DNA of 64,000 bases from Lethocerus indicus (lineage: Eukaryota; Arthropoda; Insecta; Hemiptera; Belostomatidae). Below the pieces are notes generated by a model, which was not told where the DNA came from, ran no database searches, and saw only the letters and a list, made by a program, of their open reading frames with translations. Positions 1-10,639 of this stretch are shown piece by piece. Both the position numbers and the translations under genes were made by a program. Every line of letters begins with the position of its first letter. The first letter of the stretch is position 1. The stretch covers positions 17,526,604 to 17,590,603 of the forward strand of contig JACDQD010000011.1 in the NCBI GenBank assembly GCA_019843655.1, given 5' to 3'.

Positions 1-244
1 CCCTGTTAGCCAGCGTTATTGGGAAAATATGAAAAGATTTTCCATTTTGTAGTGTCCCGATTGCGTCAAGTTTTCATTGATTAATCGGTAACCAATTCCA
101 TCTGATTGGCCTGGTATCTTCAACAATTATCAACAATATTTATCCTGTTTATTTTATACATTGAGTTTTTACAATCAAATGAATGTAGTTCATACTGGTT
201 TGCAGCCATTCCGATGTACTTTTATAGCATTCGTTATCGTATTT

Positions 245-1110
245 GATTCGTATTTGTATTTCGTTGCATTTCGCTTTATTTCGTCGTATTCCACTGTATT
301 CCACTGTATTCCACTGTATTCCACTGTATTCCACTGTATCCCACTGTATCCCACTGTATTCCACTGTATCCCACTGTATCCCACTGTATTCCACTGTATC
401 CACTGTATCCACTGTATTCCACTGTATCCACTGTATCCACTGTATCCCACTGTATGTTCTGTATTCCACTGTATTCCACTGTATTCCACTGTATTCCACT
501 GTATTCCACTGTATTCCACTGTATCCCACTGTATCCCACTGTATCCCACTGTATTCCACTGTATTCCACTGTATCCCACTGTATCCCACTGTATCCCACT
601 GTATCCCACTGTATCCCACTGTATTCCACTGTATCCCACTGTATCCCACTGTATCCCACTGTATCCCACTGTATCCCACTGCTGTATCCCACTGTATCCC
701 ACTGTATCCCACTGTATCCCACTGTATCCCACTGTATCCCACTGTATCCCACTGTATCCACTGTATCCACTGTATCCTGTATCCCACTGTATCCCACTGT
801 ATCCCACTGTATCCCACTGTATCCCACTGTATCCCACTGTATCCCACTGTATCCCACTGTATCCCACTGTATCCCACTGTATCCCACTGTATCCCACTGT
901 ATCCCACTGTATCCCACTGTATCCCACTGTATCCCACTGTATCCCACTGTATCCCACTGTATCCCACTGTATCCCACTGTATTCCACTGTATTCCACTGT
1001 ATCCCACTGTATCCCACTGTATCCCACTGTATCCCACTGTATCCCACTGTATCCCACTGTATCCCACTGTATTCCGTTGCATTTTGTTATATTTCATTGT
1101 ATTATACATT
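245..1110. repeat. 10-bp satellite array (ACTGTATCCC / ACTGTATTCC)
   Basis: About 80 head-to-tail units of 10 bp. The left part mixes ATTCC and ATCCC variants with a few 9-bp units (about 408-450 and 757-775). The right part, about 780-1070, is almost purely ATCCC apart from a short ATTCC patch near 980-1000. Both edges decay into diverged units that keep the 10-bp phase (ATTTCGTTGC, ATTTCGCTTT left; ATTCCGTTGC, ATTTTGTTAT right). Because 10 is not a multiple of 3 and the unit lacks stops, frames on both strands read open as a repeated decapeptide (TVSHCIPLYP or GIQWDTVGYS). This is a mathematical by-product, not evidence for a protein. Confidence 0.97.
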
Positions 1111-1113
1111 TGC

Positions 1114-1144
1114 TGTACAATAGAATAACTCGTTTGATGAGCTC
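1114..1144 (+). repeat. 31-bp direct repeat, copy 1 (copy 2 at 2573-2603)
   Basis: TGTACAATAGAATAACTCGT followed by TTGATGAGCTC occurs identically here, right after the satellite, and at 2573-2603. Too long for a normal target-site duplication. It may be the ends of an unrecognised element spanning about 1.46 kb, or a small duplication. Confidence 0.85.
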
Positions 1145-1959
1145 GTATGATGTCACCGCTAGCATTTTCGCGACGCTTTTTAATTTGCCGGTTCCCAATA
1201 AATATTGAAGTGTTAAAATAATGAATATCGACTGGAACAGATGCGGTCCTACCGCACACATCGATCGGACGGAAGCCGTCCCCGCTAATCGGTGGTAGGA
1301 CAGGGGCGGTGAGTGGGACGCGGCCCTAATGGCCCTGCCGGAGATAGCGCCGCCCTAAGTGATTTGTGTTGTCCACACTCTCCCAGAATCCGACCCGAGA
1401 TCGCGGCCCCTCGGACGCTATCCTGGACCTCAGCCGTCTACAGTCTGTAGACCTAGAGGTGTCTATAATTTGGCCGCGGGCGGGAATACAGTTTTTCTGT
1501 CAAAAAAAAAATTTTTTATTTCGAATTTCGTACGGCGCCATTTACGGACTTTTAGGCACCGCGCCCGACACACGAAGGGCCACCGGCCACGGTCCAATCG
1601 TCAAAAGGGCGCCACTTATTAAGGGTGAACGAACGGTTTGTCACCTATCCACTGGTAAAAGCACTTTTAATTCAATCTCGGACCGTGTTTTTTCTAGCCC
1701 TTTCTAACGGCTTTGGGCAGTTGAAAATATCGGACGGGGGGGGGGCGTTTTTCACCCCCTTCCGCGGCCGAATAGGGCCGAAACGGTGTACAACATCGGG
1801 TTCCAATAGGGCAATACGAAACCCCGAGTTGTCTGCGATATTTACAAGTCGGGTAAAACATTTTTCAAAACCTGATTCCAACGTTACGACGCGCAATTTA
1901 ACTTTTAATAACGTCAGTAGTCAGTAATTTCTGGAGTAATACAGAGGTACCTTGAAATA
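1145..1959. other. Unannotated stretch, no gene seen
   Basis: CpG-rich unique-looking DNA with a poly-A/T tract near 1502-1520 and a G run near 1736-1745. Open frames of 74-113 codons overlap in several frames, carry no recognisable domain and are judged chance frames. Confidence 0.5.
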
Positions 1960-2167
1960 TTAGGGGTACCCAAAAGTAATCTCTGACTTTGGAATTCATT
2001 TTATTTTGCTAAAAAAGAAGCTTTAATTATTAATCTACTGTATAGTCACCAATATTATCGACAATTCTGTGCCACTTTTTCGGCAAATTTTCGATTCCCC
2101 TCTTGAAGAAATCCTCAAGACCAAAATACATCTTATCAAATTGTCGATTATTTTCTGGTACAACTAA
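1960..2167 (-). mobile_element. Mariner-derived MITE, copy A
   Basis: 208 bp flanked by TA. Left end TTAGGGGTACCCAAAAGTAAT, right end reads TTAG-type TIR in inverse. On the minus strand it keeps a degraded end of a mariner transposase (…FKRGIENLPKKW…). Same family as 13489-13658, 41089-41308, 45091-45306 and 61497-61694. Confidence 0.85.
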
Positions 2168-2261
2168 TACGAGTTTAATTCGTTCCATGATGAGGCCAAA
2201 TGTGATTAATTCCTACCAGCACACATGAAATGACTACTGAGTATTTTCACGTCTCGTATTT

Positions 2262-2321
2262 TCTCCTCTCGCTCGGTCCGGTCATTCGCCAGACCGGTTT
2301 CGGCCGTTCGCCACCTTCACC
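2262..2321 (+). mobile_element. Hairpin-element fragment
   Basis: Stem words CTCCTCTCGCT, GCCAGACCGGTTTCGGCCG and TCGCCACCTTCA in the order seen in the left arm of the hairpin family. The rest is lost. Confidence 0.6.
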
Positions 2322-2572
2322 TGTCGGCCGTCTGAGCCACTTCTCGTCCTGCCCGACAATTCCGATAGTACGATTATTTTAGACGGGAGAGGAAAAAAAA
2401 AATCCATATTTCAAGAAATAAAACTCCCGTATAATTTTACACTCCGCGGCACATTTCAGGTACTAGTAGACGGCGTCGCACTCGTACGATTCCCGGATAT
2501 ACGAAATTATAAATAACTCAAAACAGGAAATACGTAGGGCAAAAAAAAAAACGAAAAAATATAAACGGAGGT

Positions 2573-2603
2573 TGTACAATAGAATAACTCGTTTGATGAG
2601 CTC
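2573..2603 (+). repeat. 31-bp direct repeat, copy 2
   Basis: Identical to 1114-1144. The bases on either side differ from those around copy 1. Confidence 0.85.
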
Positions 2604-3242
2604 TAATGCACTTTTAATTGGACGAATCATTGAATAGTCAATGGTAGTTATAATGCGAAGGTATTATATATACATATATATATATAACTGTAGATTTTCC
2701 GTGTACACTGGATGCGTATTTTGAATATGGGAAAAATGCTGATGAACTCAACTTTGTATTTCACATGATATTTAATTCCGGACTAATTACATATAGGTGG
2801 AGGAGGTGAGGTGGTTTTCTGTATTGTTCACTTGGGCACAATTTAAAAGTTCAGAAAGTGTTATAGCACTTAGTCCAGATTTCGATCGTCCGCTTCCTGC
2901 CGGTCCACCAGAAACTGTATTTATCGCGGTCTTTAATGTGAAATTATTAACACGGCCGAAAATTCGGAAGTAGCCTATTATAGATGTAAAATCGTGTTGT
3001 TTTTTCCTAAATCGATTCGGCCAACTACCGCCGAAGAAGTTATTTATGAAGCCCTAGAGCGGAGAGCTCGTGAATTAGCTTCAGATCGAGCTGTAACAAT
3101 AGCCGTAATGAATATACTTTTTAAATGAGCGGGACAGCAGTCGCGTAATCCTGCGGGAAGGTTTTCCCTCCTGCTTTTCGGGGATTTTTCCCGTGTTTGG
3201 GCTCCACTGGTAGAAGGTTCCTACCTTCTGGGGTCCTGTCGT
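2604..3242. other. No gene seen; short TA tract
   Basis: Contains an interrupted TA microsatellite at about 2664-2688. Nothing else recognised. Confidence 0.5.
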
Positions 3243-3430
3243 ACCCGTCCGATAAGGGTAGATTTAAATCGCAAATTCGGACTGTCGACACTTCCGCTGA
3301 AGGGGGACATCGAAAAATACAATAGCCAACAAATTGACAATAGACAATGCTATATATTTAATTCATTCATTCCCGTCTTCCCTCTCTTCCCGATCTTTAA
3401 AGCGGCTTAAACGCCCAGAAATCGGGAATA
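3243..3430 (+). mobile_element. Jockey-like LINE fragment, degraded
   Basis: Shares GGTAGATTTAAATCG, AATTCGGACTGT and GGACATCGAAAA with the LINE copies at 34545 and 50701. It later shares TTCCCTCTCTTCCC and CGGCTTAAACGCCCAG with the RT C-terminal end of the 50.7-kb copy, so the middle is deleted. Limits are approximate. Confidence 0.5.
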
Positions 3431-3819
3431 ACAAGTCGGGAAAGTGTCACCGGTGTTTGATCCCTTCACGGACGATATTCGAATCCGTTGCACCTGCTAT
3501 AACATTCGGTACAAACACTCGGTTTTTAATGTTGGACTTGAGGAAATTTATTCTAATTTTCTTTATGATTGCGCAATAGAATAAAGTTATAAAATTGGAA
3601 AAATGTTTTAGAAATAACCTTTATTATTATGAATGGCGGCAGTTCGGTGTGTGGCCGACGCGTCGGGTCCGCGTAGACTTTTCCCCCCCCTTTTTTTTTT
3701 CGTTTTTTTTTCATTTTAAATCCGACCGAGGCGTGATTAATAGGACCGGTTAGCGACCTGTTAGACTCCGGTGTAGACGTCTAAATCTAAAAAGCTTGTC
3801 GGGCGCCACCGCGATAAGG

Positions 3820-3824
<5 letters not shown>

Positions 3825-3867
<43 letters not shown>

Positions 3868-3871
3868 TCTC
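3825..3871 (+). repeat. (CT)n microsatellite
   Basis: About 23 CT units, ending with one interruption (CCCTCTCT). Confidence 0.97.
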
Positions 3872-6137
3872 AACACTGGGAGCCAACGATCACTATTTTT
3901 AATTATGCCGATTAATCCGGTAGTTCTGTTCTATTTTCGTTTAGCCGTTCCGCTTTTGAATTAATGGGCGAGCCGAGAGCGTGTTTACATCCCCAGCAGC
4001 CGTCCTGAGGGTCCTCAGGACTCTTGAGAAGGATCGCTTTCACTCGGGAGCACCACTCTTAATCAACACTCAATCTACAATCCCCCCCCAAGGACCCTAC
4101 CCCCTGAACGTCTTCATTTACAGTCCGATAATTGGACGGCCGCAGACAAAAAGAGAGTAACAAAAGAGATGTTACTTACAGCGCGTTACTGTCTCCAATT
4201 TATACGATAGAATTATAAAATTATATCACTTTAACCAGCGCATAAAAAAAGACGAAAACGTAGCTGTCCGATTTTCAGTTTCGTTTCAGTATCGGTGTTG
4301 AAAATTAATATTTCGATTTGAAGCGTTTTAAAGAAATAATTTAATGTGGGAGCGGGGCAGTGGTCTCCAATTAAAATATATAGAATCAAGTGTAATGTCT
4401 TTCAAATTTAAAAAAAAGTAGGATAGTTTCTTCAATTGTCCTTACGTGAAGTACATATAACATATTGATCTACTTTTAGTAATATAATTTGAAGATATAT
4501 TTTTCTAGACGCAGGATTTCGATCCTAAAAACTTTACATTTCAGTGGTTTCCGCCAAAGACCACTGGTGTAAAAAAAAATCGTTTAGGGGCATACAGAAC
4601 TTAATAACTCTGATCACAAACTTAAATAAACTTCTTCCTAATTGTCATGTTGACTCAAGACCGATTTTTCTGTTTTAACTTTAAAACCTTGTTCTTGTTC
4701 TTTCCTACACTAGGCCTGGTAGATATTGACTTTTGAATTTCTGTCTAATTGTGGAAAACTTTCACAATTCTTTAATTTCGATAATTCCTACTTCACTTGT
4801 ACTAAAGTGACTTGCTTTACATCCGAATAACGTTCACTACAATTTCGGCTACTGTTGACAAAAGAAGGCATCGACACGAAGGTACCGTTTATTTTCAACT
4901 TAATCATTATACGAATAGCGACCTGATAATTTAAAAAATATGGAAATATGAAACTCACGAATACTTCAACCGGCGGTTAATCGATAATATTTCGATGACG
5001 AATTTCCATATGTTATATGTGCCGATTCGGACTACCGCCAACGAGACATGTCATGCGATACTCCCGCCGGAAACTTTCGGGAATTTCGAACCGAAAAAAA
5101 CACGAAATGAGGTTCCTCGAATCGACTATTCATATTTTAATCCTTTTGTAAAGTTTTTCCGAAATCGGTTTTTTCGCTTCCGTCCCATCTTTGGGGCCGA
5201 TTACGCCCGACGACTCTCGTCCTTCTTCGGTTGGGAGCAGGTGACGCTTGGAAAAATGAAATTTTTCGATTTTCGACCTGCCGTTTATGGGACAAGTGTA
5301 ACTCACTTTTTGGAACAGTCGTGGACTGATGAATACGAGAAGAATCGGGGGAACATTTTTGAAAAAATTAAATTCTCCTCGAACTGTCGCGCGAGGGAAC
5401 GCGAACGGCGAAACGTGGCCTAAGGTGAAGTTGGATTTCCATTCAAATAACTTCATGTGGCGAACATCTGTCTCGCCCCTTAGGGTCATAAATATCCAAC
5501 TAAGAATATATTTAATCCCCCCTGAATTATGACCGCTTTGATTGATTGATTGATTTATAACCGCGGACGCATAACGGACATGTTGATTTGTAGCAGAAGT
5601 AGGATTAAAATTTTTAATAAAAATAAAAAGAAATAAAAAAACTCGTTTGATTCAATTAACATACTTAATTCGTTTAGATAAGTGAGCCGAAGTTGGGGGG
5701 GGGCGCACAGCTCGCTGGTCTCGGATCGCTCTAATGAGTCTAAATGCTCTAATTAAAACTAAACATTATTTTTCCCTTATATTTCTCCCTTTCCTAATAA
5801 ATACTATCGCTAATAATTCATCTCCGGGACCGGGCCACTAACTCAGTCTCTCTAATCCAAAGCACTAACCAACTCAATTATCTGGAAGAGTGGAATAAAC
5901 GATATTTATGTTAACGGAAATATCAGATCGTTATCGCCTCGCATTATCCCCCTATACTCTTAACGGTTTAATGATCGTGAATTTATTATAATGGCGTTAT
6001 TTAGACGGTAATTAAAACGTATAATTTATCTCGTAACAATCAATTTATAAATCGTCGTCCGGGGACGGGTAAAGGAAAATGTTAAAATAAAAAATTAATA
6101 CCGTTGTAACAGTGTTCGTTCGGGCCTCGATTTTGTC
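3872..6137. other. No gene recognised
   Basis: Mixed unique-looking DNA. A 142-codon plus-strand frame at 4995-5423 has no recognisable domain, no plausible splice structure and a competing 119-codon frame on the other strand, so I do not call it a gene. A G/C-run near 5696 and AT-rich stretches are the only other structure. Confidence 0.5.
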
Positions 6138-6328
6138 GTCTTTCGCTAGACCGGTTTCGGCCGCTCGCCATCTCCAGTAGTTAGTCGCTGTCGGCACTTT
6201 GGATGTTCGCCCCATAAAACATCCAGAGTGCCAAACAGCGACTGACACCGCTACTGAAGATGGCGAGCGGCCGAAACCGGTCTGGCGAAAGACCCAACCG
6301 GCGAAACAGAAACTCCACAAACCTAGGT
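6138..6328. mobile_element. Hairpin element, compact copy
   Basis: Palindromic 190-bp copy. Left arm GCTAGACCGGTTTCGGCCGC...GGCACTTTGGATG, short centre, right arm CATCCAGAGTGCC...GGCGAGCGGCCGAAACCGG. Missing the outer stem, including the GGGGTTGGAATAC segment. Confidence 0.88.
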
Positions 6329-7050
6329 TCATCGGAGGGCAGTTTTGAGAGCGACACTTTCAGACATACAAAGCCATCCTTATAAACCGCACTTGATAAA
6401 GTCCCGAATTGGAAAATTTAAGTATTACCCGTTGGATTTATATAGGAATTCTTCGTCATATACTTGGACTTCAGGTTCCTCAGCTGAGGTGACAGTTCGG
6501 CCTCCACGTCCTCCGTGGACCTCCCTTCTGGCTCGTTATACCGACTGGTTGTTTGTTGGCTTCCACACGGGCATCGTTACAATTCCATTAGCCTGGAATC
6601 GGACGACACTTTGAACGGGGCCTAAAATCGGGAATTATTCAAACGTCGTCTTCGGCGGCGGCCTTTATCTGGGGGCCGTTAAACATGCGCATATATCTCT
6701 CTCTCTCTCTCTTCTGGTCCTACCGAAACCGGTTCACCGAATAACACATCGTCGACCACCCTCGGATTTATCCCCAACTTCGGCGAGGTTCGTCCCGATC
6801 GGACGGGAAATGAAGACACGAATATTGCGCCTTCAGTATTGTACCTCTTTCAACTTTCTCAGCGACACTTTCCTATCCGTTTCCGATCGAAGCGTTTTCC
6901 AAGTCCGAAGAAAGGAATTGAAAATAATTCGGTCACAGCGTAGATTCGACTCGCACCGCTACTGAAGATCAAAACTGAAACGCTGGACGTCGGACCACTT
7001 AAATACGTTATTCCAAACTAAAAAAAAACAAACTATGAAATGATTTATAC
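6329..7050. other. No gene seen
   Basis: Apart from the CT tract, holds only a 16-bp hairpin-family relic (CACCGCTACTGAAGAT near 6954). Confidence 0.5.
6692..6711 (+). repeat. (CT)n microsatellite
   Basis: About ten TC/CT units. Confidence 0.9.
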
Positions 7051-7051
7051 A

Positions 7052-7250
7052 GGGTGTCCCAAAATTAACGCGAGATTTGAATTTGCCACCATTCTTGCAG
7101 TAAAGTTGGGGCAACCGTATTAAAAAAAAACAATTTGACAGCCGATAGTTTAGGGTCAGTACAAATGGAGCGTTACGCGATAGAACAACGTGTTTTCATT
7201 GTTGAACAATATTTAAAAAATAATGAAAGTTTGGCAGCCACAGTTCGATA
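7052..7250 (+). pseudogene. DUF4817-type (Tc1/mariner-like) transposon, 5' end fragment
   Basis: Starts with the terminal word GGGTGTCCCAAAATTAACGC. Then a plus-strand transposase N-terminus, MERYAIEQRVFIVEQYLKNN followed by ESLAATVR, the typical first residues of DUF4817-domain transposases of arthropods. Homology stops near 7250 and no right terminal repeat is present, so the copy is truncated and dead. Confidence 0.8.
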
Positions 7251-9959
7251 CTTACCACTTGAAATTTCACTTACTTAGTCGATTTAAAAATTGTTATTTG
7301 ATTCGGGCCTCCAAAATCCAGTCTTCTACTGACCGAGGACCGAAATTGAAATATTTTTAATATAAAAAAAAAAAATTAGGAAGACATAAATGTTCATGTC
7401 ACAACGGAGGAAACACGAAATGTGAATCCGGCCCTCGATTACGATTTTATCTCGAGGCCCAACAGAATAAAACACGGGCGATAAGGAATTCTATTCGGCT
7501 CGTAAATTTACGTTTCCTTCTGTAAAAAAACCCTCAAATTATTATAATATTAATAACGGCCCGTTGATTTGTGAGTAGGGCCTCAACTAACGCTTATAAT
7601 TGCTCGGTTATTTCGAGACGGGCCAATTAGCGTGGAAGTGGTGGCCCTAATCACAAGAGCGGCTACCGGCGTAGACAGGTGTTGTACCGGACCGGATACC
7701 ATTCGCCAAAGGGGTAATATATCATACAGTGTTTGTGGAAAGCCTTGACGAGCCCGATTTTCCAACCGGTTTCCACTTTGTCCGACGGAAGTAGTCGCGA
7801 CCCTCCTTCTGAAGTCCTCGGGGCACAGACGCGGAAGGGAGGACGGGTAGGCAAGACCTCCAGGCATAAACGCGATAACAGTACAAATTGGTTGGGTAAC
7901 AGTAATAATATTTCAAGTTTATTAGGCGCAACAAAGCCGAGAATAGATTTTACCCCGGCTTTTGGTAACCAACCAAGCGGGTGCTCCGTCGGAAGGGTTT
8001 TCGCCCTTTCGGATGTCGTCCGCCCTTCCTCCAGACGACTTCTCGGACCTTTAGACCGTCCATAACAAAACGGCGTTCACGTATTTCGTTTGAAAAACGT
8101 TGATCCGATTTCCTGTAGGTGGGTATTGTCAAATTGCCTCTCGTTTCTTTCGGCGTTTCGTACTATAACGGTGCCTTTGAAGTATATTCCGCTCGAGGAA
8201 AGAAGTATTTCTGAAAATTGGGCATGCCCGCCGGGACATGATCACGAGTTTTGACCCCGGGATAAAGTCATCAACGGGAAGGAGAGCTCTCAGAGCCGCG
8301 TACCGTCGGTTTTTCCGGGACCTCACAAAAACACCGAACCCGCTTAGTTATTAAGATTTTCCCGTAGGGGTTTCCGAAAGCGAAGCGTTAACGTTTTTCT
8401 CGTCGTATTAAGCGGTTAAAAATTGTTTTCGCAGATCTCTCCAATCCGTCGAAAGCGGGCAGATGTTTGTCAACGCCAGCGGCTATTTGTCAGATTAAAA
8501 CGCGCTATTTAGAGATCATTATCCCGAATTATTTATTGGCTAATTATTGTCCGGCTTAATGGCTTGCAAAAAAATATAACCGAGCCAGATATAGACGGAA
8601 ATAAAACACCTGCCTTACGGGCGGTGCGGATCTCGTGGCGGTTGGACGATGTCAAATTTTAATTTTGAAACGCAATTGGCGGTGGCGAGAAGCCGAAACT
8701 TATACTGAAGTCTCCTATTTTACAGGCCCAACATTGATCTCTCAAACTTTTGGGCCAATCCGGCACACAACATTTTCCAGTATTAATTATTAATTTTGCC
8801 AATTTTTCAACCAATAAATTGTCCTTCAATCATACCGGTTCCAATGACAAATCTTATCGAATTACCGATTTTTTTGAATACTTGAAAATTAGTCGGGTAG
8901 ATGCGGCCTATTTGTGTACGATTATCCGGAATATACGAACAGTTTTCAAATTATTGTATTGAAATAGCGAAAGTACGGTAGACAAAAATAAATTGTTTGG
9001 AACTCGGTTACGCTTTCCGGCATTCGGAATTCTCAGAAAATCGATATGTTTAAGTATACGGGAAGGTACTGAGGATGGCGAACGGCCGAAACCAGCGGTC
9101 CGGCGGTGAAGAAACCCCCGCCAGCCGCTCCCGGGCCAGCCTTAAACGCAACTCTGACATTAACCTAGTAATAATATCTTCCGCCGGAAAATTATACCTC
9201 GGATAAGAATTACAGTGGTCTTTTGTCCGAAGCCAGAAAACGGGGGGAAAGCTAGGGGAATTTTCACCTACTTCTACACACGGGCGCACGTCTACGGCGG
9301 TACACAAAGGAGTACACTTTCCCTCAAAACTTCCCCAGCCACTAGAAGTAAAACCGCTATCTCGTTTTGTTCAGCCCAGGGCACGGTTTTAAGAAGACAA
9401 TCGTTCTAATTTAAATTAGACTTCCCCCGGCCGCATATTTATTGTACTCGCGGAAATTCCGCGCATAATTGTCGCCGTTAGGGCCCGAAAAAGGGCGAAA
9501 AATAAAGGAGAGGACGCCCGGGGAGACAAAGGGACCGGGAGAAAAGAAAAAAACAAATATTAAGTACGAGGGAAGCGAAATTTCGGGAAACCGGCGCTGT
9601 ATAATGGGGAGTGGGATGAAAGGGCGAGTATGTGTGAGTGTGAGTGTGTGCGGGAGAACAGGAAGCGGAGGCCGAGGGGAAGCGGAGGATGAACACGAGG
9701 CGACGTTAAGAGTAAGGAAGCAGGAAACCGGGCCGCAGGAATAATGCCGGAGTCTCGTTTGTTAATATCCTCCCGTTGCAGGCCCAGTGCTGCTTACGTT
9801 CCGCTCTCGGCCCCTAAAAGGGATGGACGAAGGGCCGCGCGGGCACCCTGTGCAGTACATTAGCCCTTCCAGGGGGGGGGGGGGGGGGAGAAGCCTTCCA
9901 TCGGGATGTACAACACCGCCAATTGGGAAATAGCCCGAATAAATTGATCGCGGGCGGAC
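7251..9959. other. No gene recognised; 17-G run
   Basis: CpG-rich and unique-looking. Overlapping open frames of 60-110 codons on both strands (for example 7583-8132) have no family match by eye. Holds a hairpin-family fragment at 9067-9115 and an uninterrupted G17 tract at 9872-9888. Confidence 0.5.
9067..9115 (-). mobile_element. Hairpin-element fragment
   Basis: TACTGAGGATGGCGAACGGCC then GAAACCAGCGGTCCGGCGG: a diverged right arm only. Confidence 0.55.
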
Positions 9960-10639
9960 GTTTGACGGAGGGGAAAATTCATTTCGTTGATTCGATGGCT
10001 CGCGATGAAACTGAAAACAGAATATTCCAACTCCGTTTTGAAGGAAAAATATCCAAAAAAAAGTTTAACATACCTGCTCTGTGGTCTTCGAGGGGTTGGA
10101 ATACCGTAGGTTTGTGGTGTTGCTGTCTCCTCTCGCTGGTTTTGGTCTTTTGCCAGACCGGTTTCGGCTGATCGCCGTCTTCAGTAGCGGTGTTCAACAC
10201 CGCAAGACGAGGCAGAAACACCACAAACCTACGGTTTTCCAAAAAAAGGATTTCCTGGACCAATTAGTCCGTCTTAAGCCGACATTGTTTATTGGAACCA
10301 AGTGTTTATCATGTGTTTCTCCTCGTCTAAGATTTTTACCAAGTAGTATAAACACGATTTGTTCCTTAAATATTTGGAATATTAATAATTAATACTGGAA
10401 AATTATGAGTTATGAGATTAGTTTCGACGCGGCGTGACAATGCGATACGGTGCATTGTTCGGTAACGAGAAACCAACGGCAATATTGAGCCAACGATGAA
10501 GACTAACATATTATGGTAGTCAATAAATGCCACACAGAAGATGTCTATTATCGTGGTAAACTGAAAGAAAATATGATTCTAGAGGCCGTTTCGTGTAGCC
10601 GAAAATAAATATTATTGAAGAACATGCCGATAAATGCGG
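9960..10639 (+). repeat. Inverted duplication, arm 1 (arm 2 at 15653-16323)
   Basis: About 680 bp that recur in reverse complement at 15653-16323, from GTTTGACGGAGGGGAAAATT to CCGATAAATGCGG. Both arms contain the same hairpin copy with the same internal deletion, so they derive from one duplicated unit rather than two independent hairpin insertions. Either a larger transposon family or a local inverted duplication. Confidence 0.93.
10068..10240. mobile_element. Hairpin element inside inverted arm 1
   Basis: Left outer end AGTTTAACATACC and full left arm (GAGGGGTTGGAATACCGTAGG, CAGACCGGTTTCGGC, GTCTTCAGTAGCGGTGTT). The right arm is shortened to GAGGCAGAAACACCACAAACC. Confidence 0.88.

Noticed and set aside
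245..1110. CRISPR array
   Set aside because: Pure 10-bp tandem units without spacers, in a eukaryotic genome.
149..1259. Six overlapping 220-330-residue frames on both strands at the left end
   Set aside because: They are translations of a stop-free 10-bp satellite, open in nearly every frame by arithmetic. No start context, splice signals or codon bias.
4995..5423. 142-codon plus-strand open frame
   Set aside because: No recognisable domain, and a 119-codon frame overlaps on the other strand. Length is compatible with chance in CpG-rich DNA.
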